Made by a program: the position numbers and the translations under genes
Shown: positions 6,942 through 14,305 of the stretch, piece after piece
Position numbering within the stretch: position 1 is the first letter of the stretch
How the letters are laid out: each line of letters opens with the position of its first letter
Assembly (NCBI GenBank): GCA_038148755.1
Contig: JAYQWA010000022.1
Location: 1 to 30,275 of the forward strand
Direction of reading: 5' to 3'
Length of the DNA: 30,275 bases
Origin: UBA5109 sp038148755
GTDB taxonomy: Bacteria; Pseudomonadota; Gammaproteobacteria; Pseudomonadales; Pseudohongiellaceae
Notes under the pieces: generated by a model
Databases searched by the model: none
Told to the model about the DNA's origin: nothing
Seen by the model: the letters and a program-made list of their open reading frames with translations, nothing else

Positions 6942-8510
6942 TTACCTGGCCTCAACTTCCGCTTTTGATGCCTTGTCGACAAGATCAACAAAGTCACTGT
7001 ACAACAGAAAGGCACGCTGCAAACTTTCCTGTGATATGGTTTCCGGCATTGATCCGGAGCTGTGATACCAATGATTGGTTTCTACATTTTGCACAACTGG
7101 TACGCCGGCAACAGACAGTGATGTTGATTCTCCCGGCATAAAACGACTGGCTTCCCAGGCGTTTGCAGGCTGAGGATACAGATTGCTTTCTGAAGCCTGT
7201 CGCCAGGCGTCTACCAGAAAGGGTGTCGCCATGGACATCTGGACACCATGCCATAGACTATCTGCATTGGTAGGGGAGAGCTCAGCTATCAGGTTGCCAT
7301 AGTTATCCCGAACTCTGTCCATTAAGTTGGCATCTATGCGAGCCATGCCGGTAGACGCAACATGCTCAAGATTAAGTGACAGCATATTATTGGCAATCAG
7401 CTCGGGGTAATTATCTACCAGAAACTGAGAACCTCCTGCGCCGTGGTGGTGCCCTGGTGATGCAACGAAATAAATATCATGCATGGGCTGTCTTGCTCCA
7501 TAGTATTCAGCCAGTCCCATGAGAACGGACAAACCTGAAGCGTTATCATCTGCGCCGGAGAACCAGGTATCAGTGTGCCCCAGGATGATAATGTTTTCAT
7601 TACTTCCGCTGGAGCCAGAGATTTTACCGATAAGGTTTCTAGCCTGCCGAACTTCGCGTTCGACGGTCATCTGCAGTGACATGGTCAGTTCATTCAGTTT
7701 TCCGGCATTTGCTGCCTCCACCAGAACAGCCTCCAGAAAAGCACTATCTTCACCACCCAGATTGAAGCAGGATATTTCTGGGCAATCACCCAGCTGTAAT
7801 TGCATATTGCCGGGAGAGTCCCATAAACGTATTACACCCACAGCACCGGCAGCACTTAATCTGCCCATGGCTTCTCTGCTGGAAAAATCATAAAAATGCG
7901 GAGCTTCCTCACCACGGATGACGGCAATTTTTCCTGTAATATCCCGTCCTGCCAGGTCGGCTGCCAGGCCTCTGCCAACATAAACCATAGGAGCAGTAAC
8001 AGGCGCAACCGATTCGCTGTTTCCTACGCCCATCGGCACAGCAGATTGTAACTCTATGGATTCCCCATTAATGCCATTGAGCTGTGCGCTCCAGCGGGTT
8101 ACCAGTGACCAGGGCGCCTGATCAAAGGTTTCTATAGTGATATCTTCTACTCCCGCAGCTTCCAGATTGTCTTTTATATAATCCAGGACTATTTCTTCTT
8201 CAGGAAAACCGGAAAAACTTCCCCAGCGCTGAGGATTTCTTTCCCGGCTTGCTAAAGCAATGTCTACCAGTCCCTGGATATGCGCGTGTAAGGTTTCACT
8301 GTCAGAGCCTGGCCGTTCAGTCTGAAGAGCGGGGAGAGGGCGAAAGTCAACATTAGTAAAATCTATTGTCTGTAATGTTGCTGGCCCCGGCAAAGGCAGT
8401 CCAAAAAAATCTGAAGTTTGCGCATATAAACTTGAGGAGCTTAAGCTGATTAACGTAGCAGTCAGTAATGCTGAAATTCTGTTTTTATTCTGATTCATTG
8501 TTTTTTTCAT
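6942..8510 (-). CDS. Secreted M28-family peptidase homologue with inserted PA-like domain
   Basis: A 522-residue protein with a signal peptide ending at SLYAQ (about residue 31). Residues of about 155-290 resemble the protease-associated insert of M28 aminopeptidases (VYVGRGLAADLAGRDITGK). The metal-binding half is visible: H312 and D314 in LGHTDTW, D321/D322 in GADDNASG, E382 in SLNLEH, and H483 in WYHSSG. Where M28 enzymes carry the catalytic Glu and the ligand Glu (an EE pair before GLLGS), this protein has GHHHGAGGS (H354-H356). It may use His there, belong to a distinct subfamily, or be non-peptidolytic. It is divergent from the beta-helix gene at 8663, with palindromes between them. Confidence 0.82.
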   Translation of the reverse strand: MKKTMNQNKNRISALLTATLISLSSSSLYAQTSDFFGLPLPGPATLQTIDFTNVDFRPLPALQTERPGSDSETLHAHIQGLVDIALASRERNPQRWGSFSGFPEEEIVLDYIKDNLEAAGVEDITIETFDQAPWSLVTRWSAQLNGINGESIELQSAVPMGVGNSESVAPVTAPMVYVGRGLAADLAGRDITGKIAVIRGEEAPHFYDFSSREAMGRLSAAGAVGVIRLWDSPGNMQLQLGDCPEISCFNLGGEDSAFLEAVLVEAANAGKLNELTMSLQMTVEREVRQARNLIGKISGSSGSNENIIILGHTDTWFSGADDNASGLSVLMGLAEYYGARQPMHDIYFVASPGHHHGAGGSQFLVDNYPELIANNMLSLNLEHVASTGMARIDANLMDRVRDNYGNLIAELSPTNADSLWHGVQMSMATPFLVDAWRQASESNLYPQPANAWEASRFMPGESTSLSVAGVPVVQNVETNHWYHSSGSMPETISQESLQRAFLLYSDFVDLVDKASKAEVEAR

Positions 8511-8590
8511 TTATTCTTTATTTACCAGATAACTGACAGTTTAACTTTATCTGATCAGTGTTGCGTATTTTTGAGCAGATAGTATAGACT

Positions 8591-8620
8591 CTTTGCAAAG
8601 ATATGTTATGCAGCATAACA
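8591..8620. promoter_or_regulatory. Adjacent palindromes between divergent promoters (candidate operator)
   Basis: The region between the divergent starts at 8510 and 8663 contains the perfect palindrome CTTTGCAAAG (8591-8600) and, three bases later, TGTTATG-CAG-CATAACA (8604-8620). Two symmetrical elements side by side between divergent genes are what a shared operator would look like. No local regulator is adjacent, so the binding protein is unknown. Confidence 0.4.
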
Positions 8621-8662
8621 CTTAAAATAATAATCGATAATATAAATTTGCAAGGGGGCGCC

Positions 8663-10726
8663 ATGATTAAGCTTAATAGGGAAAGTTTTCGGTCTGCAAT
8701 AAAAATAGGATTTATACTTGCTGGCCTTGTCCTCAGTCAGACAGTATTGTCTCAAGACAGTGTTACCGCCGGTCAGTTTATCGTCGAAACACCCACCCTG
8801 GAAAACCTGGGTTTTGAATGGATGATCAGTGGTGATGACAACAGAAATGCCACTGTAGCGGTTGCCTTCCGGGAAAAAGGTGCAAGAAACTGGCGTGAAG
8901 GCTTGCCACTGTTCCGTTTGCAGAATGAAGAAGTCAGATCCATTTTATTCACCAATGGTTTCAATTCCGTTGCGCCTAACATGTTTGCAGGCAGTATCTT
9001 TGATTTGGAGCCGGATACCTTATATGAAGCCCAGTTCACCCTGACTGATCCGGATGGTGTTAATGGCGATGCTGTCAGAACGGTCGATGTCAGAACCCGG
9101 GCTGAACCCATGCCTGCTGAAGACGGTCATGTGTTTCATGTGTATCCCTTCGACTATGAAGGACCAAGAGAGGAGCCAGCCTTTAAGGGCCTGTTATCAG
9201 CTTATTTTATGAGTTCAGCGGATTATGCTGAATTCACTCCGACTGAAGGCGGAGACTGGTATAACGCGTTTCCGCCACGGGTAAGACCTGGGGATATTAT
9301 TCTTGTGCATGCCGGCGTCTACAAGGATCAGCGTTTCCGCTACGGTCATGAATTACTGTCCGGCTGGACAGAATGCTGTAACACAACTGGCGATGGTACT
9401 TATTATCTGACGGCCAAGGGTACTGCTGAACGTCCCATCGTCATCAAGGCTGCCGGTGATGGGGAAGTTGTATTCGATGGTGATGGTAACAATAACCTGT
9501 TTAATGTCATGGCGGCTGACCACCATTATTTTGAAGGCCTGACATTCCGTAATACCTTTGTCACCTTCGAAGCCGGACTGAAAGGAATTACAGGCGCCGT
9601 AGGTTTAATCTTCAAAAATAATACCTTTGAAGATGTCGGTATCGGCATTCACTCTGACTGGGGTGGTTCCAGGGATTTTTACATTGCCGATAACTATTTT
9701 ACCGGCAGGCATAATCCTGATTTTCTGGTGCCCTGGTCGGTCAGTCCAAATCGTCCGAACTGGGAGTTCTGGTCACAGATTCCCAATATTATTGAATTGA
9801 CGAATAACCAGTCGCAGTTTGCGGTCAAGGTTTATGGATCAGGTCATGTGATTGCCTATAACAGTGTTTATAACTTCCATGACGGTATTGATCACGCAAC
9901 ATATGGTGAGCCGGATAACTGGCCCTATACGCCAAGAGATAAAATCCCGGTATCCATTGATATCTATAACAATGATATTTTTAACGTGCACGATAATTGT
10001 GTGGAGGCCGATGGCGCCGTTTATAACATTCGTGTTATGCGCAACCGCTGTTTCAATTCGGCATTACAGGCCTACAGCCTGCAGCCATTGATGGGCGGTC
10101 CTGCCTACTTTATCCGTAACATTACCTATAATTCGCCAGCGTCAGGTGCGTTGAAATTTTCACAGCGTCCTGCCGGTGGCGTGTTTTATCACAACACCTG
10201 GTTCAGTAATGTCAGTCCGGGGACGGGCAATGAAGGGGCTAATATTCACCTCAGAAATAACCTGATTCTGGGGCAATATGATGCGCCGGTTATGGGGATA
10301 GCCACCTTGACGAATTATTCTTCGAGTGACTACAACGGCTACTACATTAACGGGAATAGGAGTGTTGCTCCCTTTTTGTGGCATTCACCGCCTTTTGGTG
10401 TGGATAAGGAGTTTACCCAGAACGCGCTGGTTGAACGGGAATATAATTCACTGGAAGAGTTCAGTGCTGCTACCGGGCAGGAAAGCAACAGTATTCTGAT
10501 TGATCCCAGCATTTTTCAGAATGTAACCATGCCAGACCCTGATGCGCCGATTACCACAGTCTATCCACTGGAAGGTGTGGACTATCGCCTGCGTCGTGGT
10601 TCGGCAGCGATAGATAAAGCTATGGTATTACCCAATATCAACGATGGCTTTTCCGGTCGGGCGCCTGATCTGGGTGCTTTAGAGTTTGGTGATGATGTGC
10701 CGCATTTTGGGCCACGGCCAAGATGA
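8663..10726 (+). CDS. Secreted right-handed parallel beta-helix protein
   Basis: The chosen start is ATG 8663, behind AAGGGGG with good spacing; it opens into a signal peptide ending VLSQ. An in-frame ATG at 8603 would add 20 residues and overlap the palindrome. An N-terminal fibronectin-III-like sandwich (VAVAFREKGARNWREG to LEPDTLYEAQFTLTDPDG) precedes a long pectate-lyase-type beta-helix with rungs such as YFEGLTFRNTF, GLIFKNNTFEDVGIGIHS, FYIADNYFTG and HNTWFSN. The C-terminus has YRLRRGSAAIDKA and APDLGALEFG, the closing motif common in such polysaccharide-related proteins. It is likely an exported polysaccharide lyase or binding protein; catalytic residues cannot be named. It ends just before a strong terminator. 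Confidence 0.85.
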   Translation: MIKLNRESFRSAIKIGFILAGLVLSQTVLSQDSVTAGQFIVETPTLENLGFEWMISGDDNRNATVAVAFREKGARNWREGLPLFRLQNEEVRSILFTNGFNSVAPNMFAGSIFDLEPDTLYEAQFTLTDPDGVNGDAVRTVDVRTRAEPMPAEDGHVFHVYPFDYEGPREEPAFKGLLSAYFMSSADYAEFTPTEGGDWYNAFPPRVRPGDIILVHAGVYKDQRFRYGHELLSGWTECCNTTGDGTYYLTAKGTAERPIVIKAAGDGEVVFDGDGNNNLFNVMAADHHYFEGLTFRNTFVTFEAGLKGITGAVGLIFKNNTFEDVGIGIHSDWGGSRDFYIADNYFTGRHNPDFLVPWSVSPNRPNWEFWSQIPNIIELTNNQSQFAVKVYGSGHVIAYNSVYNFHDGIDHATYGEPDNWPYTPRDKIPVSIDIYNNDIFNVHDNCVEADGAVYNIRVMRNRCFNSALQAYSLQPLMGGPAYFIRNITYNSPASGALKFSQRPAGGVFYHNTWFSNVSPGTGNEGANIHLRNNLILGQYDAPVMGIATLTNYSSSDYNGYYINGNRSVAPFLWHSPPFGVDKEFTQNALVEREYNSLEEFSAATGQESNSILIDPSIFQNVTMPDPDAPITTVYPLEGVDYRLRRGSAAIDKAMVLPNINDGFSGRAPDLGALEFGDDVPHFGPRPR

Positions 10727-10750
10727 GATAAAGGGTAATTAATGATTAAT

Positions 10751-10776
10751 AAAAAACCGCTTTTTAGCGGTTTTTT
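10751..10776. terminator. Bidirectional Rho-independent terminator
   Basis: AAAAAACCGC (10751-10760) and GCGGTTTTTT (10767-10776) form a perfect stem with a six-base loop. The A and T flanks give a T run on both strands. It lies 25 bases after the beta-helix stop and 25 bases before the end of the opposing DUF3187 gene, so it serves both. Confidence 0.92.
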
Positions 10777-10801
10777 ATTGCCTGAAAACTGAATTGATTG
10801 T

Positions 10802-11815
10802 CTAGAAAAAATTAAATAGCGCAATATGAAAACTGACATCAGAAGAGCTGTCAGTAATCACATCTTCAGCAACTGCAAAGTCCAGTTTTAAATCCTGGTT
10901 TAACTGATATGCACCACCGATACTCAATTGCATGGCGTCACCTAACTGGTTGAGATTGCTTTCGTAGAGCTTGGTGTGGCCATCCACTTGTAATTTAAAC
11001 TGCCAGTTATCAGAAAAATCTTTTATCAGGCCGAGATTATAGTAAGCAGCGCTGTTTTTTCTGTATTGCGTCAACACCTCACCATCGGCTGTCCATAATG
11101 CCCCCACAGAAAAAAAGTAACTGGCCTGATAGCGCTGGAGGCTAAGGTCGTCTCCCATGACAAATGCCAGGTTTACATCAATGCCATCGCTGCTGAGGAA
11201 ATATTCCCGCTTGCCAGTAGGAATTTTAATGCCGCCTCGCAAAGCTACATCAAAGCGACCCAACTTATCTAACTGGTAAGCGCCGGTTAAGCGGGTGTCA
11301 CCAAAACCGGAATGGCTGTCGGTGATGTCGATTTGTGGTGCGCCATTTCTGAGATAGAGATACTGAAGCTCATCTCTTGCTACCAGTTCACGTCCACCAT
11401 TGGGCAGGCCGAACCAGTCATGCCAGCTTTCGATAAAACTGTCGAGTGAGCCGCCTGATAAGCGGGAATAATTGAGGTCAACACCAAATTCCCAGAGATC
11501 AAAGCCATAGCGCCAGCGGATATCAAGCCGGGCACTTTCGCCGTCTAACAAAATCGCCTCAGTTGGATTTTTGCCCGTTGTGAAGTTATTGGCCCAGTTG
11601 AAGCTGATGTGGGAAGTTTCCTGTCCAGATTGCAGCACAGTCGCACTCTCTGCCGCCGGCAGGCCAAAAAGCTGCACAAAAGGGCTTTGGTTAGTGACTT
11701 GCAGGGGCGTTCTGTTCTGGGCGTTAACATGCACAGAACAAAAAAAGAAACTCAAAAAAATTAAATAATGATAAGAGCGGGAAACTGAAAGCACTTTTAA
11801 TCCGTTTATAAGCAT
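10802..11815 (-). CDS. DUF3187 family outer-membrane beta-barrel protein
   Basis: A 337-residue protein with a signal peptide (LIFLSFFFCSVHVNAQ). Many amphipathic strands follow (ARLDIRWRYGFDLWEFGVDL, RFDVALRGGIKIPTGKREYF, YYNLGLIKDFSDNWQFKLQVD), and the chain ends in an aromatic residue (ALFNFF), the usual assembly signal for outer-membrane barrels. The pattern LFGLPAAES near the N-terminus and the GIKIPTG segment fit DUF3187. The transported or bound molecule is unknown. It is followed, 40 bases further right on the same strand, by trmO, whose transcription could read into this gene. Confidence 0.8.
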   Translation of the reverse strand: MLINGLKVLSVSRSYHYLIFLSFFFCSVHVNAQNRTPLQVTNQSPFVQLFGLPAAESATVLQSGQETSHISFNWANNFTTGKNPTEAILLDGESARLDIRWRYGFDLWEFGVDLNYSRLSGGSLDSFIESWHDWFGLPNGGRELVARDELQYLYLRNGAPQIDITDSHSGFGDTRLTGAYQLDKLGRFDVALRGGIKIPTGKREYFLSSDGIDVNLAFVMGDDLSLQRYQASYFFSVGALWTADGEVLTQYRKNSAAYYNLGLIKDFSDNWQFKLQVDGHTKLYESNLNQLGDAMQLSIGGAYQLNQDLKLDFAVAEDVITDSSSDVSFHIALFNFF

Positions 11816-11855
11816 GGTGAAAGTTTAATGCTAATCCACAATGACGACATTTTCA

Positions 11856-12560
11856 TTACGAAGACTCAGGCAAAATACTGATAACTTCAATATACCTTTC
11901 GTAAACCTGCCATTTAATGTTGAGATGATAAAGTGTCATGCCGTAACGTTTTGTATCCTGCTCTTTTTTACGCCAGGCAGGGCGGGGGTCTTGTTTCAGT
12001 ACGGAGCTGATAAAGCTTCTGAGTTCGGGGTAACTCAACTCAAGTTCTTGCAGGCTCAGTTCAGCATCGACGCTGTATCTGATTTCATACTCTGATGATG
12101 GAGCTGTTTCTGCAAAGCCTGCTTTAGCCTGGGGCAGTGCGTCGGCATAGGGTAGATATGGTTTTATATCAAGTATTGGCGTACCGTCCAGCAAGTCCAG
12201 CCCACCTACCTGCAAGGTCAGCGAAGCACCCTGTTGTTTCCAGCCAAGATTTTCGACAACAGAAAGACCTATTGGATTGGGTCGAAACGTTGAACGTGTT
12301 GCAAATATTCCCATGTTTTCTTTACCGCCAAGACGCGGGGGTTGTACTGTCGGGGCCCAGCCTTTGCCAGTTGTTTCATGAAAAACAAAAACCAGCCATA
12401 GGTGTGAAAACTGCTCGATACCGCGCAAACAATTTGGATCAGCAAAATCATTTTCGAAAATAATCTCACCGTGGGCTTCTCTGACCAGATTAGGTTGACG
12501 CGGAATGGCAAACTTTTGTTTGTACGGCGTATTTATATAAGCAATGGGAGTAATGTTCAT
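11856..12560 (-). CDS. trmO: tRNA (t6A37) N6-methyltransferase TrmO
   Basis: A 234-residue protein close to the length of the E. coli enzyme. It shows the TrmO order: MNITPIAYINTPYKQKF, IPRQPNL, FSHLWLVFVFHET, PPRLGG, then ATRSTFRPNPIGLSVV, GGLDLLDGTPILDIKPYLPYAD and the C-terminal DPRPAW. TrmO transfers a methyl group from SAM to N6-threonylcarbamoyladenosine at position 37 of tRNA-Thr(GGU), tuning decoding; it works in the cytoplasm. It shares its upstream region with the DUF2878 gene on the other strand. All expected family blocks are present and no damage is seen. Confidence 0.95.
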   Translation of the reverse strand: MNITPIAYINTPYKQKFAIPRQPNLVREAHGEIIFENDFADPNCLRGIEQFSHLWLVFVFHETTGKGWAPTVQPPRLGGKENMGIFATRSTFRPNPIGLSVVENLGWKQQGASLTLQVGGLDLLDGTPILDIKPYLPYADALPQAKAGFAETAPSSEYEIRYSVDAELSLQELELSYPELRSFISSVLKQDPRPAWRKKEQDTKRYGMTLYHLNIKWQVYERYIEVISILPESS

Positions 12561-12750
12561 TTGTCTGGGTCGTAGTTAATTAAAAGGAATACTGTTCTGT
12601 CTATTTTGGCTTTGGATATCGTATAGAACTACTGATATGATGGCTAAGACTTTACGTATATTCGGCTATGGTAATTTTATTCAGGTTAAACTAAAGGTGC
12701 TAAGATTTCCTGTAGGTTCAAGCAACTTCCTTACCCTGGGGCAGTATCGC

Positions 12751-13248
12751 TTGCTTAACCTTTTTAGCTTTAAATTATTGTGGTTTATTCTGGTGGTCTT
12801 TCAGAATCGAGCGGCTATTCCAGCGCTTATTATCTTAATTATCTTGAATGTGTGTCATCCCAAAAAAAGACTGGCCTGGAAAACCTTTTTTTTAATTTCT
12901 GTCGTTGGCGTATGTACTGATTCACTCCTGAGTATAAGTGGAGTGTTCCTATTTGATCAGAGTCTCCCTTTCTTGCCGATTCCATTATGGTTGTTGCTAT
13001 TGTGGTTTGCCTTTGCCATGACTTTGCCCTACGGCTTTGCATTTGTTTCAAAAAGTTCACCTTTAATTCAGGCGCTGGTCGGTGCTGCCGCTAGCTTCAG
13101 TTACTTGATCGGCATGAATCTGGGCGCTGTGACTTACGGCTATCCTTTGTTGATAACACAGTGCATTCTGATCGGGATATGGTCGCTGCTAATACCCTTG
13201 TATTTCAATTTGATTCATCAGGAACGCTACAATGTCATACTTAAATAG
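12751..13248 (+). CDS. DUF2878 family inner-membrane protein
   Basis: A very hydrophobic protein with about five membrane segments and the DUF2878 pattern CTDSLLSISGVFLF, PIPLWLLLLWFAFAMTLPYG and NLGAVTYGYP. An ATG at 12637 would give 203 residues, but its first 38 residues are hydrophilic and unlike the family, and it lacks a ribosome site. A TTG at 12751 has GGGG nine bases upstream and gives 166 residues starting LLNLFSFKLLWF, as family members do; I prefer it. The gene overlaps the next start by 17 bases and opens the trio with the chalcone-isomerase-like and DUF3833 genes. That trio usually accompanies cyclopropane-fatty-acid synthase, which is absent here. Function unknown. Confidence 0.72.
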   Translation: MLNLFSFKLLWFILVVFQNRAAIPALIILIILNVCHPKKRLAWKTFFLISVVGVCTDSLLSISGVFLFDQSLPFLPIPLWLLLLWFAFAMTLPYGFAFVSKSSPLIQALVGAAASFSYLIGMNLGAVTYGYPLLITQCILIGIWSLLIPLYFNLIHQERYNVILK

Positions 13249-13762
13249 AGTGTTCATAACAGTTGGGCTGACCTGTTTGTGTACTTGTGCAGTCCTTGCT
13301 CAGTCATTACAGCTGAATGAACGTTTATCGACTATGAATATGGTCGGGTCGGCTTCATTCCGCTTCATGTTGTGGTCCATTTATAATGCAGAGCTGTATG
13401 CAGAACAGCCAGTATTTGATTTTGAAGCATTCCCGGAATTTATTCTCAATCTCGACTACCAACGAAGTTTTACTAGTGAACAAATTATTCAGGAAACTGA
13501 AAAACAGCTGGCTGTTTTAAATCAGACGAGTACTGAGGATATGAATGCCTGGCTGGGTCAATTGGATGCTTTGCTGGTGGATGTGGAGAAAGGAGACCGA
13601 ATAAGCCTTTATGTTGATGAAAACAGGCATAGCTCGTTCTATTTTAATGGTTCATTTTTGGGACAAATTCAGGATGAAAGCTTCAGCAGAAATTTTTCCT
13701 CAATCTGGCTCGCTCGCAATGATCGTTTTGCTGAATTTTCACATAAACTGACAGGACAATAG
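13232..13762 (+). CDS. Chalcone-isomerase-like domain protein, exported
   Basis: A 176-residue protein with a signal peptide ending VLAQ. VGSASFRFMLWSIYNAELYA at about residues 38-57 is the typical first block of the bacterial chalcone-isomerase-like family, and LNLDYQRSFTSEQII, LLVDVEKGDRISLYVDE and FNGSFLGQIQDESFSRNFSSIWL follow in the usual order. The bacterial members have the fold without a proven isomerase activity. The start lies inside the end of the DUF2878 gene and the stop is two bases before the DUF3833 start, so the three genes are translationally linked. The neighbours suggest a role in the envelope or in membrane-lipid modification. Confidence 0.85.
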   Translation: MSYLNRVFITVGLTCLCTCAVLAQSLQLNERLSTMNMVGSASFRFMLWSIYNAELYAEQPVFDFEAFPEFILNLDYQRSFTSEQIIQETEKQLAVLNQTSTEDMNAWLGQLDALLVDVEKGDRISLYVDENRHSSFYFNGSFLGQIQDESFSRNFSSIWLARNDRFAEFSHKLTGQ

Positions 13763-13764
13763 CT

Positions 13765-14295
13765 ATGAAAATTGTTAAATGTTTGTGCTTGTTTTTGTTA
13801 ACGGGTTATTTGTTGGCATGTAGTTCACCAACATTGAAAAACTATGAAGGAACCTTGCCGGCGCTTGATCTTAAGGAATTTTTCAACGGTGAGTTAAAGG
13901 CCTACGGCATGTTGCAAAACAGGTCGGGAGTGATGACCAGACGGTTTACGGCAAGCATAGATGCAAGTTGGGAAGGAGACGAGGGAACATTAATAGAAGA
14001 GTTCCAGTTTGATGATGGAGAAGTGCAATACCGCACCTGGCATTTAAGGGATCTTGGCAATGAGCAATACAGTGGCACAGCAGGAGATGTAATAGGTGAT
14101 GCCAGAGGTTCAATCATCGGCTCTGTATTTCAGTGGCAGTATATTCTGGAGGTGCCTTATAGTGATGACACTATCGAAGTTAACCTGGATGACTGGCTTT
14201 ATCTCATTGATGAAAACCATCTGTTAAACAAAACCAGACTCAGCAAATTTGGTTTTAAAGTCGGTGAGTTAACCTTGCTCATAGAAAAGTTATGA
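13765..14295 (+). CDS. DUF3833 family lipoprotein
   Basis: A 176-residue protein with a lipoprotein signal: a basic start, a hydrophobic run and the lipobox LLAC with Cys19, followed by Ser, which favours sorting to the outer membrane. The mature part has the DUF3833 layout: LKEFFNGELKAYGMLQNRSG, VMTRRFTASIDASWEG, GTLIEEFQFDDGEVQYRTW, GDVIGDARGSIIGSVFQWQY and LDDWLYLIDENHLLNKTRLSKFG. It is a barrel-like domain of unknown function. It is the last gene of the trio and ends ten bases before the convergent ModF-like gene, with no terminator between them. Confidence 0.88.
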   Translation: MKIVKCLCLFLLTGYLLACSSPTLKNYEGTLPALDLKEFFNGELKAYGMLQNRSGVMTRRFTASIDASWEGDEGTLIEEFQFDDGEVQYRTWHLRDLGNEQYSGTAGDVIGDARGSIIGSVFQWQYILEVPYSDDTIEVNLDDWLYLIDENHLLNKTRLSKFGFKVGELTLLIEKL

Positions 14296-14305
14296 GGACT
14301 GACTG

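Noticed and set aside
8603..8662. Upstream in-frame ATG for the beta-helix protein
   Set aside because: It would start inside the palindromic region and add residues before the signal peptide; the ATG at 8663 has a strong AAGGGGG site.
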